Below, piece by piece: positions 60,716 to 64,000 of a stretch of 64,000 nucleotides of DNA; the first letter of the stretch is position 1; each line of letters begins with the position of its first letter. The notes under the pieces are model-generated. The model searched no databases. It was not told where the DNA came from and was given only the letters and a program-made list of their open reading frames with translations. This DNA comes from Bin80 sp965261255 (GTDB taxonomy: Bacteria; Bacteroidota; Rhodothermia; Rhodothermales; Bin80). Location: the NCBI GenBank assembly GCA_965261255.1, contig CBDHCQ010000004.1, positions 3,038,001 to 3,102,000 of the forward strand, given 5' to 3'. Made by a program: the position numbers and the translations under genes.

Positions 60716-62671
60716 CTACTTGTAACTGCGTGTGGATGGATGCACATTCTCGAAGGATAACTTTTCGAGGTGCAAAACAGGACGATGATCAGTGTGCTCC
60801 CAGGCCGCTACGTCAGCAAAAACTTCATCATTGCGTACAGCTTCCCCCTCGGAGGTCTGATATTCTTCGCGGAAATGTCCTCCGCAAGATTCTTCACGAC
60901 GAAGGGCATCCTGGGCCATAAGTGATCCAAGTTCAATGAAGTCCGCTACTCGGCCTGCAAATTCCAAATTTTTGTTGAACCGATCGGCAGAGCCGGGTAC
61001 GTGGATCCGCTCCCAAAATTCATCTCTCAGGCTTTCTATAGCAGGTATCGCTTCTTCCAGGCCAGCACGGTCACGTGCCATGCCTACATGATTCCAAAGG
61101 AGTTGACCCAACTCCCGATGAAACTGCGTTGGCGACTTGTCTCCCTTGTTATTGAGCATTCGGTCAATACGTGCACCGGCTTCTTCTTCAGCAGCAGCAA
61201 AAGCTTCGTGCGATTCGGAAATGCCCTCCGACTGACGTATGCCAGCCACATACGCCCCCAGCGTATATGGAACAACAAAGTACCCATCCGCCAGCCCCTG
61301 CATCAAGGCGCTGGCTCCAAGACGGTTGGCACCATGATCACTGAAATTGGCTTCGCCAAGTACAAAGAGGCCTGGAATAGTACTCTGAAGTTCATAATCC
61401 ACCCAAAGCCCTCCCATTGTATAGTGCACGGCTGGATAGATCCGCATTGGAGTTCTATAGGGATCGTCTCCGGTGATGCGCTCGTACATTTCAAACAGAT
61501 TTCCGTAGCGATCTTGAATCGATGAGGCACCCAGACGCCGGATTGCAGCATCAAAATCTAGATAGACCGCCAGTCGGGTCTCGCCGACGCCTCGTCCGGC
61601 ATCACATTCTTTTTTCGCTGCACGCGAAGCCACGTCCCTTGGTACAAGGTTTCCGAAGCTCGGATAACGACGCTCCAGATAATAGTCTCTTGCATCCTCA
61701 GGGATTGCCTCCGGTGCACGTGTATCTTTCGGATCTTTGGGAACCCAAACGCGGCCATCGTTACGCAAACTCTCACTCATCAGTGTGAGCTTGGACTGGT
61801 AATCCCCGGAAACAGGGATGCAGGTCGGATGGATTTGCGTATAGCACGGGTTGGCGAAAAATGCACCGCGTTTGTAGCAACGCCAGGCAGCAGTCACGTT
61901 GGAGTTCTTGGCATTTGTTGACAGGTAGTAGGCATTACCGTATCCCCCTGTACAAAGCAGTACCGCATCACCTGCATGACGCTCAAGCTCGCCTGTGACC
62001 AGATCGCGTGTAATAATACCACGGGCACGATCTTTGGCCACAACCAGGTCAAGCATTTCTCTGCGCGGCAACATGGTTACACGCCCCGCAGCGATCTGAT
62101 TACTGAGCGCCTGGTATGCTCCAAGCAGCAATTGCTGTCCGGTTTGACCTCTTGCATAGAAGGTGCGTGACACTTGCGCACCACCGAAGGAGCGATTGGC
62201 CAATACGCCCCCATACTCGCGTGCAAACGGGACGCCCTGGGCGACGGCCTGATCAATGATATTGCTTGATACTTGTGCAAGACGATATACATTCGCTTCT
62301 CGCGAGCGGTAGTCTCCACCTTTTATAGTATCGTAGAATAGTCGCCAAACGGTATCCCCGTCGTTCGGATAGTTCTTGGCGGCGTTAATGCCTCCCTGGG
62401 CCGCAATGGAGTGGGCCCTGCGTGCCGAGTCCTGAATACAGAAACACTTGACATTGTATCCCAGTCCCGCAAGCGTGGCCGCAGCAGAAGCACCTGCGAG
62501 ACCTGAACCCACCACGAGAATATTGTGTGAACGCTTATTGGCTGGACTGACCAGGGAAACTGCATCCTTGTATGCGTCCCACTTTTCTTGAAGACGCCCT
62601 GAAGGCACTTTTGCGTCCAAGCGCGCGCTGTGTGCAACCTCTGACATAGAATTAGCTACTTCGTCACTCAT
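60716..62671 (-). CDS. sdhA: Succinate dehydrogenase/fumarate reductase flavoprotein subunit
   Basis: 651 residues from the ATG at 62671, overlapping the sdhC stop (ATGA). A second ATG lies eight codons in, and the longer frame to 62803 runs through sdhC. FAD-binding NILVVGSGLAGASAAATL near residue 50 and the FAD-linked His in AHSIAAQGGINAAKNY are present. The active-site region has HPTCIPVSGDYQSKLTLMSES and YTMGGLWVDYELQSTIPGLFVLGE, with DHGANRLGASALMQ. It oxidises succinate to fumarate in the TCA cycle. The N-terminus and MW-type length match the b558 class. Confidence 0.95.
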   Translation of the reverse strand: MSDEVANSMSEVAHSARLDAKVPSGRLQEKWDAYKDAVSLVSPANKRSHNILVVGSGLAGASAAATLAGLGYNVKCFCIQDSARRAHSIAAQGGINAAKNYPNDGDTVWRLFYDTIKGGDYRSREANVYRLAQVSSNIIDQAVAQGVPFAREYGGVLANRSFGGAQVSRTFYARGQTGQQLLLGAYQALSNQIAAGRVTMLPRREMLDLVVAKDRARGIITRDLVTGELERHAGDAVLLCTGGYGNAYYLSTNAKNSNVTAAWRCYKRGAFFANPCYTQIHPTCIPVSGDYQSKLTLMSESLRNDGRVWVPKDPKDTRAPEAIPEDARDYYLERRYPSFGNLVPRDVASRAAKKECDAGRGVGETRLAVYLDFDAAIRRLGASSIQDRYGNLFEMYERITGDDPYRTPMRIYPAVHYTMGGLWVDYELQSTIPGLFVLGEANFSDHGANRLGASALMQGLADGYFVVPYTLGAYVAGIRQSEGISESHEAFAAAEEEAGARIDRMLNNKGDKSPTQFHRELGQLLWNHVGMARDRAGLEEAIPAIESLRDEFWERIHVPGSADRFNKNLEFAGRVADFIELGSLMAQDALRREESCGGHFREEYQTSEGEAVRNDEVFADVAAWEHTDHRPVLHLEKLSFENVHPSTRSYK

Positions 62672-63372
62672 GCCGAGAAATAGATATATAGCGGAACGAC
62701 AAGGAAACCGATGGCCACCAGCGCACCCAGAACCGCTGCAAACGCATAAATATATGGCGACAGGCGCCGGCTCATCATCCCCAAAGATTGCAGTGCACTC
62801 CACACACCATGTCGCATGTGCATCCCGAGAAGAACCATCACAACAGGGTATCCAAACGCATAGAGTGGCTCCCGGAATTTTTCGGTCATTAAACGTCGCA
62901 GGTCACGTACTTCTTCACCACTTTGCAGTATAGCCGTGTAGCCTTCCGCCTCGCCCGGTCCAAATTTGAAAGAATTCAAGTGCAGGATCAGGAATCCGAG
63001 CAGAATAATCCCCGTGAGGATCATTGAGCGTGCACTGTACCCTGATCGACTCGGGCTGCCTGCACTCTTGTATGCCTTGTAGCCTACTGGGCGGGCCTTA
63101 CGCCGACGCACCTGAATAGAAACGCCCACAATGGCATGTAGAAGAAAACAAAGCGCCAGGCCGATCTCCATGGTATAGAGTAGCCAACCCCAGCTCATCA
63201 ACTTGTGCGCGTAGGCGTTATAGGCCTGTGGGTCCGGTGACAGGTACGACAGGTTGCCGATCATATGGACAATCACGAACGCTACCAAGCCAATTCCTGT
63301 GACGCCAGTCAAGACCTTGCGGCCAACTGGAGACATGAGGGCCGATAGCAACGTGACATCCAGACGAGACAT
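62668..63372 (-). CDS. sdhC: Succinate dehydrogenase cytochrome b558 subunit
   Basis: 234 residues with five membrane segments. Heme-ligand histidines are in FVIVHMIGNLSYL near residue 35, in LLHAIVGVSIQVR near 77, and in HLNSFKFGPG and GMHMRHGVWSAL further on, consistent with a di-heme b558 subunit. It anchors SdhAB and reduces menaquinone. It is the first gene of the sdhC-sdhA-sdhB unit, with gltA upstream on the same strand. Confidence 0.93.
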   Translation of the reverse strand: MSRLDVTLLSALMSPVGRKVLTGVTGIGLVAFVIVHMIGNLSYLSPDPQAYNAYAHKLMSWGWLLYTMEIGLALCFLLHAIVGVSIQVRRRKARPVGYKAYKSAGSPSRSGYSARSMILTGIILLGFLILHLNSFKFGPGEAEGYTAILQSGEEVRDLRRLMTEKFREPLYAFGYPVVMVLLGMHMRHGVWSALQSLGMMSRRLSPYIYAFAAVLGALVAIGFLVVPLYIYFSA

Positions 63373-63456
63373 GATTTTAAAAGAGTAAACTAGCGAGTTG
63401 ACTGTGAAGCAATTTTTGCAATGTCACCGACCATTAATCCCTGCGCATAATCCGGA

Positions 63457-64000
63457 TCACTGATTAACCTTGAGACCCATGGGGCCGGTATAAGCCGCCC
63501 GTGGTCGAATTAATCGATTATCCTCCCATTGTTCCAGCAAGTGCGCAGTCCAGCCGGTGATACGACCCATTACAAAAAGTGATGTAAAGAAATCCGCGTC
63601 AATTCCTAACAGGTGGTATATCGGTGCACTGTAAAAATCTACATTGGCATTAATGCCTTTTTCCTCTTCAACAACCTGCGTCAATGTATAGCATAGATCT
63701 ACCCAATGCATGGCATCCCGCTCGCGTCCAAGCTCCAAAAGCATTTGACGGAGGACATTTGCTCTTGGATCCAGAGTCTTGTAAACACGATGCCCAAATC
63801 CCATAATGCGCTCTTTTGCCGCAAGCTTACGACGTACGAACGCTTTAGGATCTTCACCGCTCTTATGGAGCTCAAGCAGCATACGCATAACGCGCGTGTT
63901 CGCCCCTCCGTGCAGGGCGCCTTTGAGTGCTCCAATCCCACCGGTGATGGCGGAGTAAAGGTCACTAAGCGTGGCTCCGATGACGCGTGCAGTAAAGGTT
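63457..64000 (-). CDS. gltA: Citrate synthase, C-terminal part (5' end outside window)
   Basis: The frame is open from the window edge to the stop at 63457, with about 181 codons visible. The C-terminal citrate synthase blocks are present: GALKGALHGGANTRVM, with the active-site His region, MGFGHRVYKTLDPRA with the second active-site His, and NVDFYSAPIYHLLGI with the catalytic Asp, then GWTAHLLEQWEDNRLIRPRAAYTG. It condenses acetyl-CoA with oxaloacetate. It lies 84 bp upstream of sdhC, so two TCA functions are adjacent. Confidence 0.94.
   Translation of the reverse strand, partial: TFTARVIGATLSDLYSAITGGIGALKGALHGGANTRVMRMLLELHKSGEDPKAFVRRKLAAKERIMGFGHRVYKTLDPRANVLRQMLLELGRERDAMHWVDLCYTLTQVVEEEKGINANVDFYSAPIYHLLGIDADFFTSLFVMGRITGWTAHLLEQWEDNRLIRPRAAYTGPMGLKVNQ

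Noticed and set aside
1..64000. tRNA, rRNA, riboswitch or CRISPR features
   Set aside because: I looked for T-loop-like motifs, rRNA-like stretches and spaced repeats and found none convincing; a dedicated covariance-model scan would be needed to exclude small RNAs.

Overview
The window looks like chromosomal DNA from a bacterium of the FCB group, most likely Rhodothermota/Balneolota or a nearby Bacteroidota lineage. Four things point there: a division/cell-wall cluster in the order mraZ-rsmH-ftsL-ftsI-murE-mraY-murD-ftsW-murG-murC-ftsQ-ftsA-ftsZ with no murF, murB or ddl; an FtsZ tail of the TPAFLRKMMD type; a CAB-ordered b558-type succinate dehydrogenase; and secreted proteins typical of that group (OmpA with PKD domains, choice-of-anchor B, six-bladed propellers with Cys-rich peptides). 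This assignment is inference from gene content; no rRNA or tRNA gene was seen.

Layout. 1-2717: the 3' part of gyrB and a GT2 membrane glycosyltransferase. 2718-12975: an accessory island with a decaying two-gene operon (small acidic protein plus DUF2335 protein with an in-frame amber codon), a ~208-bp imperfect palindrome, a degenerate IS21-family element (4480-5873), and an apparently complete IS21-family element (5962-8979) with 91-bp inverted ends made of 22-bp repeats and a 7-bp target duplication. Next come a compact locus of two small secreted Cys-rich peptides, a six-bladed beta-propeller lipoprotein and a membrane-anchored CPYC thioredoxin-like protein (9239-11412), and further small-peptide or decayed reading frames. 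12976-15520: a SAM methyltransferase and pyrG. 15654-30573: the division/wall cluster, preceded by three MraZ-type TGGG boxes at 10-bp spacing. 30649-33658: rpsT, an OmpA/PKD outer-membrane protein, queG. 33724-36453 (minus): lysS, a cyclophilin lipoprotein and an unknown protein. 36453-38750: a secreted FG-GAP/choice-of-anchor B protein.

39245-40714 (minus) is a second Cys-rich-peptide plus beta-propeller locus, so the same gene pair occurs twice in this window. 41154-43279 (minus) is a DUF1611/dipeptide-epimerase pair (dgcN-dgcA-like). 43385-52420 holds glgP, a secreted unknown protein, then a co-directional run of S9 peptidase, D-aminoacylase-like amidohydrolase and acyl-CoA carboxylase beta subunit. 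52624-55380 encodes a MltD-like lytic transglycosylase with five LysM domains and an unusual duplicated N-terminal module. 55395-58376 (minus) is a solitary 993-residue N6-adenine DNA methylase. 58639-63372 (minus) holds a Ca2+/cation exchanger and sdhB-sdhA-sdhC, and the window ends in the 3' part of gltA.

How it fits together: the core is a housekeeping segment for wall synthesis, division, translation and the TCA cycle. The accessory parts carry the unusual material. The best candidate for an undescribed system is the repeated arrangement of a secreted Cys-rich peptide with a beta-propeller, in one copy joined by an envelope thiol-disulfide protein. Several accessory frames carry in-frame TAG codons or frameshifts, which suggests ongoing decay, although recoding cannot be excluded from sequence alone.
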